The position numbers and the translations under genes are program-made. From Falsiroseomonas algicola (lineage in GTDB: Bacteria > Pseudomonadota > Alphaproteobacteria > Acetobacterales > Acetobacteraceae), in NCBI RefSeq assembly GCF_011040385.1, contig NZ_JAAIKB010000002.1, positions 186,001 through 250,000 on the forward strand: a stretch of 64,000 nucleotides of DNA, in the 5' to 3' direction. The notes under the pieces are model-generated. The model made no database searches. It had not been told where the DNA came from and worked only from the letters and a program-made list of their open reading frames with translations. Below, one piece after another: positions 26,104 through 35,289 of this stretch (positions are counted from its first letter, which is position 1; each line of letters begins with the position of its first letter).

Positions 26104-27666
26104 ATGCGAGGATTGAAGGCGGCGCTGCTCGGCAGCGTCATGGCGCTGGCGGCGGTCATCGGCACGGTGCCGAAGGAAGCCCAGGCGCAAGGCCAGACGC
26201 TGCGCGTCGGCATGGCGGCGCAGGATGTCGGGCGGCTCGACCCGCATTTCGCCGTCTCCACCATCGACCGCGTGGTCGTGGCCTGGATGTTCAACGGCCT
26301 GGTTCGCTTCAAGCCCGGCTCCATCGATCCCTCCGAGATCGAGCCCGACCTGGCGGAGCGCTGGGAGAGCAGCGCGGACGGCAAGACCTGGACCTTCCAT
26401 CTCCGCCGCGGCGTGCAGTTCCATGGCGGCTTCGGGGAGCTGACGGCCGAGGACGTGGTCTTCAGCCTGCGCAAATCCGGCACCGCCGCAAGCTCCGCCT
26501 TCGCCGCCGACTTCCGCGCCTTCGAGAACATCGAGGCGGTGGACAGCCACACCGTCCGCATCACGCTGCGGGAGAACGTCCCGAGCCTGCTCGGCATCCT
26601 GACGAACTATTCCGGCGGCTACATCGTCAGCCGCCGCGCGGTGCAGGAACGCGGCGACGCCTTCGCCCGCAACCCGATCGGCACCGGCCCCTTCGCGCTG
26701 GACCGCGTGACGCCGAACCAGTCCGCCGAGCTGGTGGCGCATGCGCAGTATTTCCGCGGGGCGCCGCAGCTTGCCCGCATCTCCTACCGCTTCATCCCCT
26801 CCGACGCCTCCCGCGACCTCGCCTACCAGAACCGCGAGCTGGACGTGAATTACGGCCGCGCGGACCAGACCTGGCTGAACCGCACGCGGCAGATTCCGAA
26901 CACCGTCGTCGATGTCTTCGAGCCCGGTGAGCTGGCGATCCTCAACCTCAACACCCGCCAGCCCCCCTTCAACGACATCCGCGTGCGCCGCGCCCTCGCC
27001 CATGCCGTCAACCGGCCGGAGCTGGTCCGCTTCCGCGGCCAGGACGTGACGCGGGAAGCGCAGAGCCTGGTGCCGCGCGGCTATCTCGGCTTCTCCAACG
27101 CCACGCCGCTGCTGCCCTTTGACAGCAACCGCGCCCGCGCGCTGCTGGCGGAGGCCGGGCATCCCAACGGCCTGACGATCCGTGTCATCCACACCCAGCT
27201 GCCCGAGATGCTGACCATGATGCAGGTGGTGCAGCAGCAGCTGCGCCGCTCCGGCATCACGCTCGATCTGCAGGTGGTGGAGCACGCGACCTGGCACCAG
27301 CAGATCCGCCAGGACCTCTCGCCGCTGGTCTACTACTCCGCCGCGCGCTTCCCGGTGGCGGACATCTACCTGACGCAGTTCTACCACGGCCGTTCGCGCG
27401 TGCAGACGCCGACGGCGGTGACGAACTTCTCCCATTGCGACCAGGCCGACAGCCAGATCGACGCGGCGCGGGTCTCCACGAACCTCGAGGAGCAGCGCCG
27501 CCTCTGGGCCGAGGCGCAGAAGATCCTGATCGAGAATGTCTGCGGCGTGCCGCTGCTGGAGACCCTGCTGGTCTTCGCCCGCCGCGACAACGTGGACTAT
27601 GGCTATGAGCTGAAGGGCAGCATGTCCCTCGGCCCGCTCATCACCGAAGCGACCCGCATCCGGTGA
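26104..27666 (+). CDS. Peptide/opine ABC transporter substrate-binding protein (DppA/OppA family)
   Basis: The 520-residue family 5 solute-binding protein has a signal peptide (about residues 1-29, ending PKEAQAQ) and the family hallmarks: LRVGMAAQDVGRLDPHF near the start, LAERWESSADGKTWTFHLR (about 80-98) and NPIGTGPFALDRV (about 190-202). It binds the imported compound in the periplasm and delivers it to the permeases encoded next. Family 5 ligands include di- and oligopeptides, opines and glutathione. Confidence 0.9.
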   Translation: MRGLKAALLGSVMALAAVIGTVPKEAQAQGQTLRVGMAAQDVGRLDPHFAVSTIDRVVVAWMFNGLVRFKPGSIDPSEIEPDLAERWESSADGKTWTFHLRRGVQFHGGFGELTAEDVVFSLRKSGTAASSAFAADFRAFENIEAVDSHTVRITLRENVPSLLGILTNYSGGYIVSRRAVQERGDAFARNPIGTGPFALDRVTPNQSAELVAHAQYFRGAPQLARISYRFIPSDASRDLAYQNRELDVNYGRADQTWLNRTRQIPNTVVDVFEPGELAILNLNTRQPPFNDIRVRRALAHAVNRPELVRFRGQDVTREAQSLVPRGYLGFSNATPLLPFDSNRARALLAEAGHPNGLTIRVIHTQLPEMLTMMQVVQQQLRRSGITLDLQVVEHATWHQQIRQDLSPLVYYSAARFPVADIYLTQFYHGRSRVQTPTAVTNFSHCDQADSQIDAARVSTNLEEQRRLWAEAQKILIENVCGVPLLETLLVFARRDNVDYGYELKGSMSLGPLITEATRIR

Positions 27667-27708
27667 TCATGGTGCACCGCGCGCCCCTGCGCCCGACGCG
27701 CCTCGACT

Positions 27709-27735
27709 CCCTCTCCCCCGGACGGGGGGAGAGGG
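27709..27735. repeat. CCCTCTCCCCC-type palindrome within the ABC operon
   Basis: CCCTCTCCCCCG (27709-27720) pairs with CGGGGGGAGAGGG (27723-27735) around GA. It is followed by GTGGGGTGAGGGG. It lies in the 112-bp gap between receptor and permease genes and belongs to the same G/C palindrome type as 14649, 30575 and 33734. No gene is visible in the gap. Confidence 0.65.
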
Positions 27736-27778
27736 GTGGGGTGAGGGGGGCTGCGCAGTCCGCGGTGCATCCCACCTC

Positions 27779-28720
27779 ATGATCGGCTTCATCCTCCGCC
27801 GTCTCCTCGCCGCCATCCCGACGCTGATCGCGGTGCTGACGCTCGTCTTCGTCATCGTCCGCATCGTCCCGGGCGACCCCGCCCTCGTCATCCTCGGCGA
27901 CCAGGCGACGCCGGAGGCGATCGCGGCACTCCGCACCCGCCTCGGCCTCGACGCACCGCTCTGGTCGCAATACCTGAGCTTCATCGGCAACGCGCTGATG
28001 GGCGATTTCGGCAACTCCATGGTGACCAACCGCCCGATCATGGCGGAGGTCGCGTCCGTTCTGCCCCACACCATCGACCTGACCGTGGCGGCGATGATCT
28101 TCGGCATCATCGTCGGCGTGCCCGTCGGCATCTGGGCCGCGCTGCACCGCAACGGCATCATCGATGTCGGCGCGCGCATCCTCTCCCTGATCGGACTCTC
28201 CTTCCCCGTCTTCGTCTCCGGCATTTTTCTGCTGCTGGCCTTCGCGCTGCACTGGCGGATCTTTCCCGTCATCGGGTCAGCCAATCTCGAAGACTACGGC
28301 GACCGGCTACACAAGCTGATCCTGCCGGCCATCACGCTCGGCCTCGTCATGGCCGCCTACATCACGCGGGTGACGCGCAGCGCCATGCTGCAATCACTCG
28401 GGGAAGACTACATCCGCACCGCCCGCGCCAAGGGCGTGCCCTGGCGCCGCGTCGTCTGGGTGCATGGGCTGCGCAACGCCTCCATCCCCATCGTCACCGT
28501 CGTCGGCCTCTATGTCGGCATCCTGCTCGGCAATTCCGTGCTGACGGAGATCGTCTTCAACCGTCCCGGCCTCGGCAAGATCATCGTCGGCGCGCTGAAC
28601 CAGCGGGACTACACGATGCTCCAGGGCCTGATGGTCATCTACTGCTTCCTCATCGTCGTGGTGAACCTCGTCACCGACCTGCTCTACGGAATCCTCGACC
28701 CGCGGGTGAAGCAGGCATGA
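27779..28720 (+). CDS. ABC importer permease, DppB type
   Basis: The 313-residue protein has six membrane helices. The N-terminus FILRRLLAAIPTLIAVLTLV and the motif RIVPGDPALVILG are typical of DppB. The EAA loop appears as LGEDYIRTARAKGVPWRRV (about residues 206-224), where the ATPase docks. It forms the channel with the DppC-type protein, whose start overlaps its stop by 4 bp. Confidence 0.92.
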   Translation: MIGFILRRLLAAIPTLIAVLTLVFVIVRIVPGDPALVILGDQATPEAIAALRTRLGLDAPLWSQYLSFIGNALMGDFGNSMVTNRPIMAEVASVLPHTIDLTVAAMIFGIIVGVPVGIWAALHRNGIIDVGARILSLIGLSFPVFVSGIFLLLAFALHWRIFPVIGSANLEDYGDRLHKLILPAITLGLVMAAYITRVTRSAMLQSLGEDYIRTARAKGVPWRRVVWVHGLRNASIPIVTVVGLYVGILLGNSVLTEIVFNRPGLGKIIVGALNQRDYTMLQGLMVIYCFLIVVVNLVTDLLYGILDPRVKQA

Positions 28721-29598
28721 GCGACACGGCAGCCGAACTCGTCGCCCCCGCCGCCATTCCCGCCTGGAAGCGGGCACTCGGCAAGGCGCGCAGCAACCCC
28801 ACCACCCTGGCCGGCGTGCTGATCTGCCTGGCCATCGTGCTGGCCGCCGTCTTCGCCCCCTGGCTCGCGCCGCATGACCCCGCCGAGCAGGACATCATCA
28901 GCCGCCTGCAGCCGCCTTCCGCCGACTACTGGCTCGGCACCGACCAGTTCGGGCGCGACATCCTCTCCCGCCTCATGTGGGGCGCGCAGATCTCGCTCAC
29001 CGTCTCGCTCGGCGCCATCGCCGCCGCCATGGTCATCGGCGGCGCCATCGGCCTGGTCTCCGGCTATATCGGCGGGAAGTTCGACCTCTTCGTCATGCAG
29101 GTGATGGACGTGCTGCTGTCCTTCCCCTCGCTGATCCTCGGCCTCATCGTCGTGGCGCTGCTGGGGCCGGACCTCGTCAACCTCGTCGTCGCCATCGCGC
29201 TGACGGCCATCGCCCCCTTCGCCCGCGTCGCCCGCGCGCCCGTGCTCGCGCTGAAGGAACGCGCCTTCGTGGAGGCCGGCCGCGCGCTCGGCTTCAGCCA
29301 CACCCGCATCCTGTTCCGCCACATCCTGCCGAACATCCTGTCGGAGGTGATGGTGATGGGCACGCTCTGGCTCGCCACCGCCGTGCGCGTCGAAGCGTCC
29401 CTCTCCTTCATCGGCCTCGGCGTGAAGCCGCCGACGCCGACCTGGGGCGGCATGACCCGCGACGGCTTCGAGAACATCCTCGACGCCCCCTGGCTCGCCA
29501 TCTTCCCTGGCATCGCCATCCTGCTGCTGGTGCTCGGCCTCAACATGGTCGGCGACGGCCTCCGGGACGCCACCGACCCCAAGCTGCGGAACGAGTGA
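28717..29598 (+). CDS. ABC importer permease, DppC type
   Basis: This 293-residue protein has an N-terminal cytoplasmic stretch, six membrane helices, and the DppC landmarks FGTD-like LGTDQFGRDILSRLMWG (residues about 70-86) and the EAA loop ALKERAFVEAGRALGFS. A C-terminal SFIGLGVKPPTPTWG region follows. It overlaps both neighbours by a few bases and completes the membrane part of the importer. Confidence 0.92.
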   Translation: MSDTAAELVAPAAIPAWKRALGKARSNPTTLAGVLICLAIVLAAVFAPWLAPHDPAEQDIISRLQPPSADYWLGTDQFGRDILSRLMWGAQISLTVSLGAIAAAMVIGGAIGLVSGYIGGKFDLFVMQVMDVLLSFPSLILGLIVVALLGPDLVNLVVAIALTAIAPFARVARAPVLALKERAFVEAGRALGFSHTRILFRHILPNILSEVMVMGTLWLATAVRVEASLSFIGLGVKPPTPTWGGMTRDGFENILDAPWLAIFPGIAILLLVLGLNMVGDGLRDATDPKLRNE

Positions 29599-30566
29599 TG
29601 GCGCCGGTCCTCGAGGTCACCAACCTCCGCAAGCACTTCGTCTCGAAGAAGGGCTTCCCGACGCCGAAGACCGTCACGGTCCGCGCGGTGGAGGACATCT
29701 CCTTCACCATCAACCCCGGCGAGGCCTTCGGCCTGGTCGGCGAATCCGGCTGCGGCAAATCCACCGCCGCCCGCGCCCTGCTCCGCCTGATCGAGCCCGA
29801 TGGCGGCAGCGTGCGCTGGAAGGGGGAGGATGTGCTGGCCGCCCGCGGCCCCGCGCTCAAGGCGCTGCGCCGCCGCATGCAGATCGTCTTCCAGGACCCC
29901 TATTCCTCGCTCGACCCGCGCCAATCCATCGGCTCCGCCCTGATGGAGCCCATGCAGGTGCACGGCATCGCAACCGGCGCGGAAGCCCGCCGCCGCGCCG
30001 GCGCGCTGCTGGAGGAGGTGGGCCTCCCCGCCGCCGCCCTCGACCGCTTCCCGCATGAATTCAGCGGCGGCCAGCGCCAGCGCATCGGCATCGCCCGCGC
30101 GCTGACGGTGGAGCCGGAACTCATCGTCGCTGACGAACCCGTCTCCGCCCTCGACGTCTCCGTCCAGGCGCAGGTGCTGCTGCTGCTGAAGGAATTGCGG
30201 GAGCGTCGCGGCCTGTCCTTCCTGTTCGTCAGCCACGACCTCAGCGTCATCCGCTGGTTCTGCGACCGCGTCGCCGTGATGTATCTCGGCCGCATCGTGG
30301 AGGAGGGGCCCGCCGCGCGCGTCCTCGCGAACCCGCTTCATCCCTACGCCCAGATGCTGCGCGACGCCTCGCCGATCCCGGACCCCTCCCGCCGCGGCGT
30401 GCTCCCCCGCATCATCGGGGAGATTCCCTCCGCGGCGAACCCGCCCCCCGGCTGCCCCTTCCACCCCCGCTGCATCCACGCCATGCCGCAATGTTCGCGC
30501 GACATGCCCGCCTGGACCAGCGCCGGCCCCGGCCAGGGCGGCGTCGCCTGCCACCTGCATGGCTGA
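29598..30566 (+). CDS. ABC importer ATPase, DppF/OppF type
   Basis: The 322-residue ATPase has Walker A (GESGCGKST), Q-loop (QDPYSSLDPRQ), signature ([15 protein letters not shown]), Walker B (LIVADEPVSALD) and the C-terminal peptide-transporter domain with cysteines (PPGCPFHPRC). It starts at TGATG overlapping the permease stop. It forms the heteromeric ATPase with the distant DppD-type gene at 21631. Confidence 0.92.
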   Translation: MAPVLEVTNLRKHFVSKKGFPTPKTVTVRAVEDISFTINPGEAFGLVGESGCGKSTAARALLRLIEPDGGSVRWKGEDVLAARGPALKALRRRMQIVFQDPYSSLDPRQSIGSALMEPMQVHGIATGAEARRRAGALLEEVGLPAAALDRFPHEFSGGQRQRIGIARALTVEPELIVADEPVSALDVSVQAQVLLLLKELRERRGLSFLFVSHDLSVIRWFCDRVAVMYLGRIVEEGPAARVLANPLHPYAQMLRDASPIPDPSRRGVLPRIIGEIPSAANPPPGCPFHPRCIHAMPQCSRDMPAWTSAGPGQGGVACHLHG

Positions 30567-30574
30567 TGACGCAA

Positions 30575-30600
30575 CCCTCCCCCGCGCTTGCGGGGGAGGG
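30575..30600. repeat. 26-bp palindrome, copy 1
   Basis: CCCTCCCCCG, CGCTTG, CGGGGGAGGG forms a 10-bp stem. An identical 26-bp sequence occurs at 33734-33759, each followed by a GGGTGGGGG-like string. It lies 9 bp after the DppF stop. The exact match marks a dispersed repeat. Confidence 0.8.
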
Positions 30601-30684
30601 CAGGGTGGGGGACGGCGCAACCCCCCCGCATTGCCACCCGCACCCCCACCCGGCATCGTCCTGCCCGTCCAGGACAGAAGAACG

Positions 30685-32634
30685 ATGCCGAGCACCCTCT
30701 TCACCCCGATCACCCTCGCCGGCCGCACGCTTCGCAACCGCATCGCCTATGCCGCCATGTCCACGCGCTTCCCCGCGGGCGGCCGCGTCACCGACACGCT
30801 GGTGAACCACCTCGCCGCCCGCGCCGCCGGCGGCGCCGCGATGGTCATCACGGAGGCGCTCTGCGCGGCCCCCTCCGCCGCCACCCCCGTCCGCATCGCC
30901 GCCTATGACGACGCCACCCGCCCGGGCCTGGAGAAGCTGGCGGCCGCCATCGCCCGCCATGCCGCGCTCCCCATCGGCCAGCTCTGGCATGGCGGCAGCG
31001 CCCATCACGGCGCCCGGGGCCTCGATTCCGTCGGCGCCTCCCCCGTCGCGGACGGCATGTCCTGGACCGTCCCCCGCACCCTCACATCCGGGGAGATCGA
31101 GGGCCTGGTCGAGGACTACGCCGAAACCGCGCACCGCCTGCTCCGCGCCGGCTTCGCTGGGGTGGAGGTCTCCGCCGCCCATGGCTTCCTCCCCCTCCAG
31201 TTCCTCTCCCCCGTCACCAACCGCCGCACCGATGCCTGGGGCGGCGACGTCGCCGGCCGCACGCGCTTCACCCGCGCCATCCTCCGCGCCATCAGGGATC
31301 GCTGCGGCGCCGGCTTCGTCGTCGCGCTGAAGATGCCCGCGCATGACTTCGTCCCCGGCTCCATCGACCAGGCGGAGGCCGCGCGCCTCGTCGCCGCCAT
31401 CGTCGCCGATGCGCCCCCGGACGTGCTGACCTTCAGCCAGGGCAGCCACGCCCATGGCTGGGCGCTGCATCGCCACGCGCCGGACATGCACGATCCCGTC
31501 GCGCCCTATCGCGACCTCGTCGCGGCGATGCGGGATGCCGCCGGTCCCGTGCCCATCGGTTTCATCGGCCGTGTGCCCACCCCCGCCATCGCGGAGGACC
31601 TGCTGGCGACCGGCACGGCCGACCTCATCATGCTGGCCCGCCCGCTGCTGGCCGACCCCTTCTGGCCCGCCAAGGCGGAGGCCAACCTGGCCGCCACTAT
31701 CACCCCCTGCATCCACTGCAACACCTGCTGGGGGGAGATCCATCGCGGCGCCGCCATCGCCTGTTCCGTGAACCCGCATATCGGCACGCCGCGCGATGCC
31801 GCCCCCGCCGTGCCCCGCGCGCCTGCTGCCAAGCGCGTCGTCGTCGTGGGCGCCGGCATGGCCGGCCTCCAGGCCGCGACGGCCGCCGCCGAGCGCGGCC
31901 ACGCCGTCACCCTCCTCGGCACGGGGCAGGGCGGTGCCGCCGCCCTGCATGCGCGCCTGCCCGGCTGCGGCGACATCGGCTTCGCCGTCGCGCAATCCAT
32001 GCGGCGCGCCCGTGCCGCCGGCGTCGATTGCCGCCTCGGCGCCCCCGCCACGGCCGATGACGTGCTGGCGCTGCGCCCCGATGCCGTGGTGCTGGCCACC
32101 GGCGCCACCATGGTCCCGCCGCCCGGCTTCACGGACCAGGACGGCGCCGCGCTCGACATCCGCGCCGCCAGCCAGGCGCTGCTCGCCGATCCCGCCCGCC
32201 GCGGCAGCCTCGCCGTGGTCTTCGACATGGATGCGACCTCCGGCGCCTATGACGCCACGCTGCTGATCGCGTCCCGCTACGACCGCGTCATGCTGGTGAC
32301 GCCGCGGGAGGTGATCGCGCGCGACAGCCCGGTGCTCACCATGCAGGCCATCCATCGCCGCCTGGCCGCCGCCAAGGTCTGGATCATGACCTGCCAGGAA
32401 CCCATCCGCCTCTCGCGCGGCGCCCTCACGCTCCGCCATCTGCTGACGGGGGCGGAAACCGAGATTCCCGGCGTCACCCTCTTCGCCCATGCCACGCCGC
32501 GCACGCCGCGCGACGACCTCATGGCGCCGCTTCAGGCCGCCGGCGTGAAGGTGCGGGCGGTGGGCGATGCCCTCGCCCCCCGCCTGATGATGTCCGCTGT
32601 CCGCGAAGGCCAGGCGGCCGGGGAGGCCGCCTGA
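30685..32634 (+). CDS. Old Yellow Enzyme-type FMN/4Fe-4S/FAD oxidoreductase (2,4-dienoyl-CoA reductase family)
   Basis: The 649-residue protein has an N-terminal FMN TIM barrel (residues about 1-335; AHGFLPLQFLSPVTNRRTD), a four-cysteine iron-sulfur motif (C342, C345, C348, C360) and a C-terminal FAD/NAD(P) domain (KRVVVVGAGMAGLQAATAA, about 375-393). Family members reduce dienoyl-CoA esters or oxidise N-methylated compounds such as trimethylamine and stachydrine. The neighbouring amine-type dehydrogenase makes an N-methyl or betaine substrate attractive, but that is inference. The ATG at 30685 starts the conserved region. Last gene of the cluster. Confidence 0.88.
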   Translation: MPSTLFTPITLAGRTLRNRIAYAAMSTRFPAGGRVTDTLVNHLAARAAGGAAMVITEALCAAPSAATPVRIAAYDDATRPGLEKLAAAIARHAALPIGQLWHGGSAHHGARGLDSVGASPVADGMSWTVPRTLTSGEIEGLVEDYAETAHRLLRAGFAGVEVSAAHGFLPLQFLSPVTNRRTDAWGGDVAGRTRFTRAILRAIRDRCGAGFVVALKMPAHDFVPGSIDQAEAARLVAAIVADAPPDVLTFSQGSHAHGWALHRHAPDMHDPVAPYRDLVAAMRDAAGPVPIGFIGRVPTPAIAEDLLATGTADLIMLARPLLADPFWPAKAEANLAATITPCIHCNTCWGEIHRGAAIACSVNPHIGTPRDAAPAVPRAPAAKRVVVVGAGMAGLQAATAAAERGHAVTLLGTGQGGAAALHARLPGCGDIGFAVAQSMRRARAAGVDCRLGAPATADDVLALRPDAVVLATGATMVPPPGFTDQDGAALDIRAASQALLADPARRGSLAVVFDMDATSGAYDATLLIASRYDRVMLVTPREVIARDSPVLTMQAIHRRLAAAKVWIMTCQEPIRLSRGALTLRHLLTGAETEIPGVTLFAHATPRTPRDDLMAPLQAAGVKVRAVGDALAPRLMMSAVREGQAAGEAA

Positions 32635-32709
32635 TTCCCCGACCGCGCGTTCACCCAATCCGGCGACGCGCCGCCGTTATTCCCTGACCGCGCGGTCGCT
32701 CAATCCGCC
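32634..32709. repeat. Imperfect 31-bp direct repeat, 45-bp period
   Basis: The sequences at 32634-32664 and 32679-32709 match at 26 of 31 positions and begin ATTCCC(C/T)GACCGCGCG. The second copy overlaps the 3' end of the Bug receptor gene (stop at 32700), so the gap appears to hold a degenerated duplication of that gene's tail. Confidence 0.6.
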
Positions 32710-33665
32710 CGCGCGCCCGACAGCTCCACCGCCCGCTTCCACTTCTCCAGCTCCCGCCGGTGGAAGGCCGTCGTGGTGGCGGGGTCGCTGCCCACCACCG
32801 TCGCCCCCAGATCCAGCAGCCGGTCCCGCACGCCGGGCCGGTTGAGGGAAGTCGCGATCTCCGCCGACAGGCGCTCGATGAAGGGCGCCGGCGTCCCCGT
32901 CGGCGCGAAGATGATCACCCACGCCGCGGCATCGAAGCCCAGCACCGTCTCCGCCACCGCCGGCACCTCGGGAATCTTGGGCGAGCGTTCGGCGGAGGTG
33001 ACGCCGATCGGCCGCAGCTGGCCGCCCGAGAGGAAGCCGGGGAGGGAGGGCAAGCCCTCCACCGCCACCTGCACCTCCCCCTGCATCACCGCCTGCACCG
33101 CCTGGCTGCCGCCGCGGAACGGCACATGCACCATGTCGATCCCCGTCGCCGCCCGCAGCAGCTCCACCGCGAGGTGGGAGGTCGAGCCGGCGCCGGAGGA
33201 GCCGTAGTTCAGCGTCCCCGGCCTGGCCCGCGCCGCCGCCACCAGATCCCCGATGCTGCGGATCGGCCCGCTCGGGTTCACCACCACGACCTGGGGGAAG
33301 GACACGGTATGCGACACCGCCACGAAATCCCGCGTGGCGTCATAGGGCAGGGTGCGGAACAGGAAGGGGTTGATCCCCATGGTCCCGGGCGATCCGACCA
33401 GCAGCGTCTGCCCATCCGGCCGCGCCCGCGCGACGAACTCCGTGCCGATGTTCCCGGAAGCGCCGGTCCGGTTGTCCACCAGGAATTGCTGCCCGAGCCG
33501 CTCCGACAGATCGGCCGTGATCAGCCTGGCCACGACATCCACCGCCGAGCCCGGCGTGAAGGGATTGACCAGCCGCACGGGCCGATCGGGCCAACTCCCC
33601 TGCGCGAAGGCCCCCTTCAGCGCGGGCACGGCAAGGCTGGCGGCAAGCAGGCTGCGTCGAAACAT
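32700..33665 (-). CDS. Tripartite tricarboxylate transporter receptor (Bug family)
   Basis: The 321-residue periplasmic receptor has an N-terminal signal (RRSLLAASLAVPALKGAFAQ) and the Bug-family markers: WPDRPVRLVNPFTPGSAVD, the VDNRTGASGNIGTEFVA segment (about residues 65-81) and the NYGSSGAGSTSHLAVELL loop that closes on a carboxylate. No TctA/TctB permease gene is nearby, as is common for the expanded Bug families. The ATG at 33665 begins the signal peptide; upstream in-frame residues are not conserved. It is divergent from a flavoprotein gene. Confidence 0.9.
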   Translation of the reverse strand: MFRRSLLAASLAVPALKGAFAQGSWPDRPVRLVNPFTPGSAVDVVARLITADLSERLGQQFLVDNRTGASGNIGTEFVARARPDGQTLLVGSPGTMGINPFLFRTLPYDATRDFVAVSHTVSFPQVVVVNPSGPIRSIGDLVAAARARPGTLNYGSSGAGSTSHLAVELLRAATGIDMVHVPFRGGSQAVQAVMQGEVQVAVEGLPSLPGFLSGGQLRPIGVTSAERSPKIPEVPAVAETVLGFDAAAWVIIFAPTGTPAPFIERLSAEIATSLNRPGVRDRLLDLGATVVGSDPATTTAFHRRELEKWKRAVELSGARAD

Positions 33666-33733
33666 CGTCAGGCACCCCCGGTTGGCGGCGGCAGTCCGCC
33701 GGCCCACGCGCCGCCTGTCAAGCGCCTGAAGCT

Positions 33734-33759
33734 CCCTCCCCCGCGCTTGCGGGGGAGGG
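33734..33759. repeat. 26-bp palindrome, copy 2
   Basis: Identical over 26 bp to 30575-30600. It lies in the 277-bp gap between the divergent Bug receptor and flavoprotein genes, upstream of both starts, so here it cannot be a terminator for either gene. Confidence 0.8.
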
Positions 33760-33805
33760 CCGGGGTGGGGGTCCGCGTCACCAGTGATAGCAGCGCTACC
33801 ACAAA

Positions 33806-33836
33806 CAGATCAGTCACTTACCGCCTTCAGATCAGT
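33806..33836. promoter_or_regulatory. CAGATCAGT direct repeats, possible operator
   Basis: CAGATCAGT occurs at 33806-33814 and 33828-33836, offset 22 bp, in the AT-richer part of the divergent promoter gap. Two helical turns of spacing suits a dimeric regulator. No regulator gene is adjacent; weak evidence. Confidence 0.3.
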
Positions 33837-33890
33837 GGGGAGGGCCTTGCCCTCCCCACACCCCACCCACCAGGGGCGAACCGCCCCTGG
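33836..33890. repeat. Two hairpins of the dispersed palindrome type
   Basis: TGGGGAGGGC (33836-33845) pairs with GCCCTCCCCA (33849-33858), and CCAGGGGCG (33870-33878) pairs with CGCCCCTGG (33882-33890). The second closely matches 7562-7583 including its GGACC flank. Otherwise nothing is seen between here and the next gene. Confidence 0.65.
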
Positions 33891-33942
33891 ACCGTCTCCA
33901 GCCGCCTTCACACCACCGCCAACCCGCGCGATGGTCGCGGCC

Positions 33943-35289
33943 ATGAACACGCATGACGTCCTTGTCGCCGGTGCCGGCGCCGCAGGCCTGGTCGCCGCCC
34001 TTGCCGCCGCCCACCACGGCGCCCGGACCCTCCTGCTCGATTCCGGCCAGCCCTCCACCTTCGCCACCTCCGGCGGCCTCTTCTCCGCCCCCGGCACGCG
34101 CTGGCAGCGCGAACTCGGGATCGAGGACAGCCCGGACCTCTTCATCGCCGATGTCCGCGCCAAGAACGGCGACACCGTGCCGGACCTGCTGCTGCGCACG
34201 GTCGCCGAACAGGCCGCCCCCGCCGCCGACTTCATCGATGGCCCCGCCGGCGTGCCCCTCCATCTCCACACCACCACCAACTGGCCCGGCCACGCGGTGA
34301 AGCGCCTGCACGCCACCGCCGGCGAAAGCGGCGCCGAATTCAACACCCTGCTCCGCGCCGCCCTCGCCCGCTTCCCCAACCTCACCTTCATCGAGGGCGC
34401 GGAAGTCACCGCCCTGCTGCCCGACATCACCGGCGCCGAATTCGTCCAGGACGGCACCACCCACCGCGTGGAGGCCGGCGCCACCATCCTCGCCACCGGC
34501 GGCTATGGCGGCGCGCCCGACCTCCTCGCCCGCTTCGCACCCCCCGCCCGCCACGCCGTCCATGCCGGCGGCGCCGGCTCCACCGGCTTCGGCGTGCGAA
34601 TCTGCGCGGACCTCGGCGCGGAGATGCAATGCATGGACGCCTATCAGGGCCAGCCCCACGTCTCCCCGCATTTGATCGGCACGGTGCGGCCCCGCTTCGG
34701 CGCCTCGCTCCCCGCGCTCGGCTCGGTCATGGTCAACCGGGAGGGGCGGCGCTTCTGCGCGGAAGACATGGGCCCCAGCGAGATGACGGGCGTGCTCCTC
34801 TCCCAGCCCGAGGGCCGCGCCGTGGAGATCTGGGACGAACACGCGCAGCAGGCCGCCCAGGCCGGCGGCCCCTTCCGCCGCGCCGTCGAACTCGGCGCCA
34901 TGACGCGCTGCGAGACCGTGGCCGAGATCGCCGCCCGCTTCGCCCTGCCGGAGTCCGTGCTGGCCGAGACCCTGTCCCACGCCGCCGCCTGCGCCCGCGG
35001 CGAGGCCACCGACCCCTTCGGCCGCCGCAACTGGAAGGCCCCGATCGCCGCCCCCTTCTACGCCGCCGAGATCACCGGCGCCCTCGCCCATACCCAGGGC
35101 GGCGCGCGCGTCGATGCGGTGGCGCGCGTGCTGCGCCCCGATGGCAGCCCGATCCCGCGCCTCTACGCCGCCGGTGGCGTCGCCTGCGGCATCAGCGGCA
35201 CGGGCACCGCCGGCTACATCCCCGGCAACGGCCTGGCGCAGAGCTTCGCCCTCGGCTTCCTCGCGGGCCGCGCGGCCGCGGGCGCGTGA
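33943..35289 (+). CDS. FAD-dependent oxidoreductase, fumarate reductase/tricarballylate dehydrogenase-like
   Basis: The 448-residue flavoprotein has an N-terminal FAD motif (HDVLVAGAGAAGLVAALAAA) and a C-terminal FAD region (LYAAGGVACGISGTGTAGY, then GNGLAQSFALGFLAGR). The overall layout is that of the fumarate reductase/succinate dehydrogenase flavoprotein family, with a divergent capping domain. It may oxidise or reduce a carboxylic acid delivered by the divergent Bug receptor, but the substrate is unknown. Start ATG 33943 is chosen; ATG 33931 is in frame. Its stop overlaps the DUF1289 gene. Confidence 0.82.
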   Translation: MNTHDVLVAGAGAAGLVAALAAAHHGARTLLLDSGQPSTFATSGGLFSAPGTRWQRELGIEDSPDLFIADVRAKNGDTVPDLLLRTVAEQAAPAADFIDGPAGVPLHLHTTTNWPGHAVKRLHATAGESGAEFNTLLRAALARFPNLTFIEGAEVTALLPDITGAEFVQDGTTHRVEAGATILATGGYGGAPDLLARFAPPARHAVHAGGAGSTGFGVRICADLGAEMQCMDAYQGQPHVSPHLIGTVRPRFGASLPALGSVMVNREGRRFCAEDMGPSEMTGVLLSQPEGRAVEIWDEHAQQAAQAGGPFRRAVELGAMTRCETVAEIAARFALPESVLAETLSHAAACARGEATDPFGRRNWKAPIAAPFYAAEITGALAHTQGGARVDAVARVLRPDGSPIPRLYAAGGVACGISGTGTAGYIPGNGLAQSFALGFLAGRAAAGA

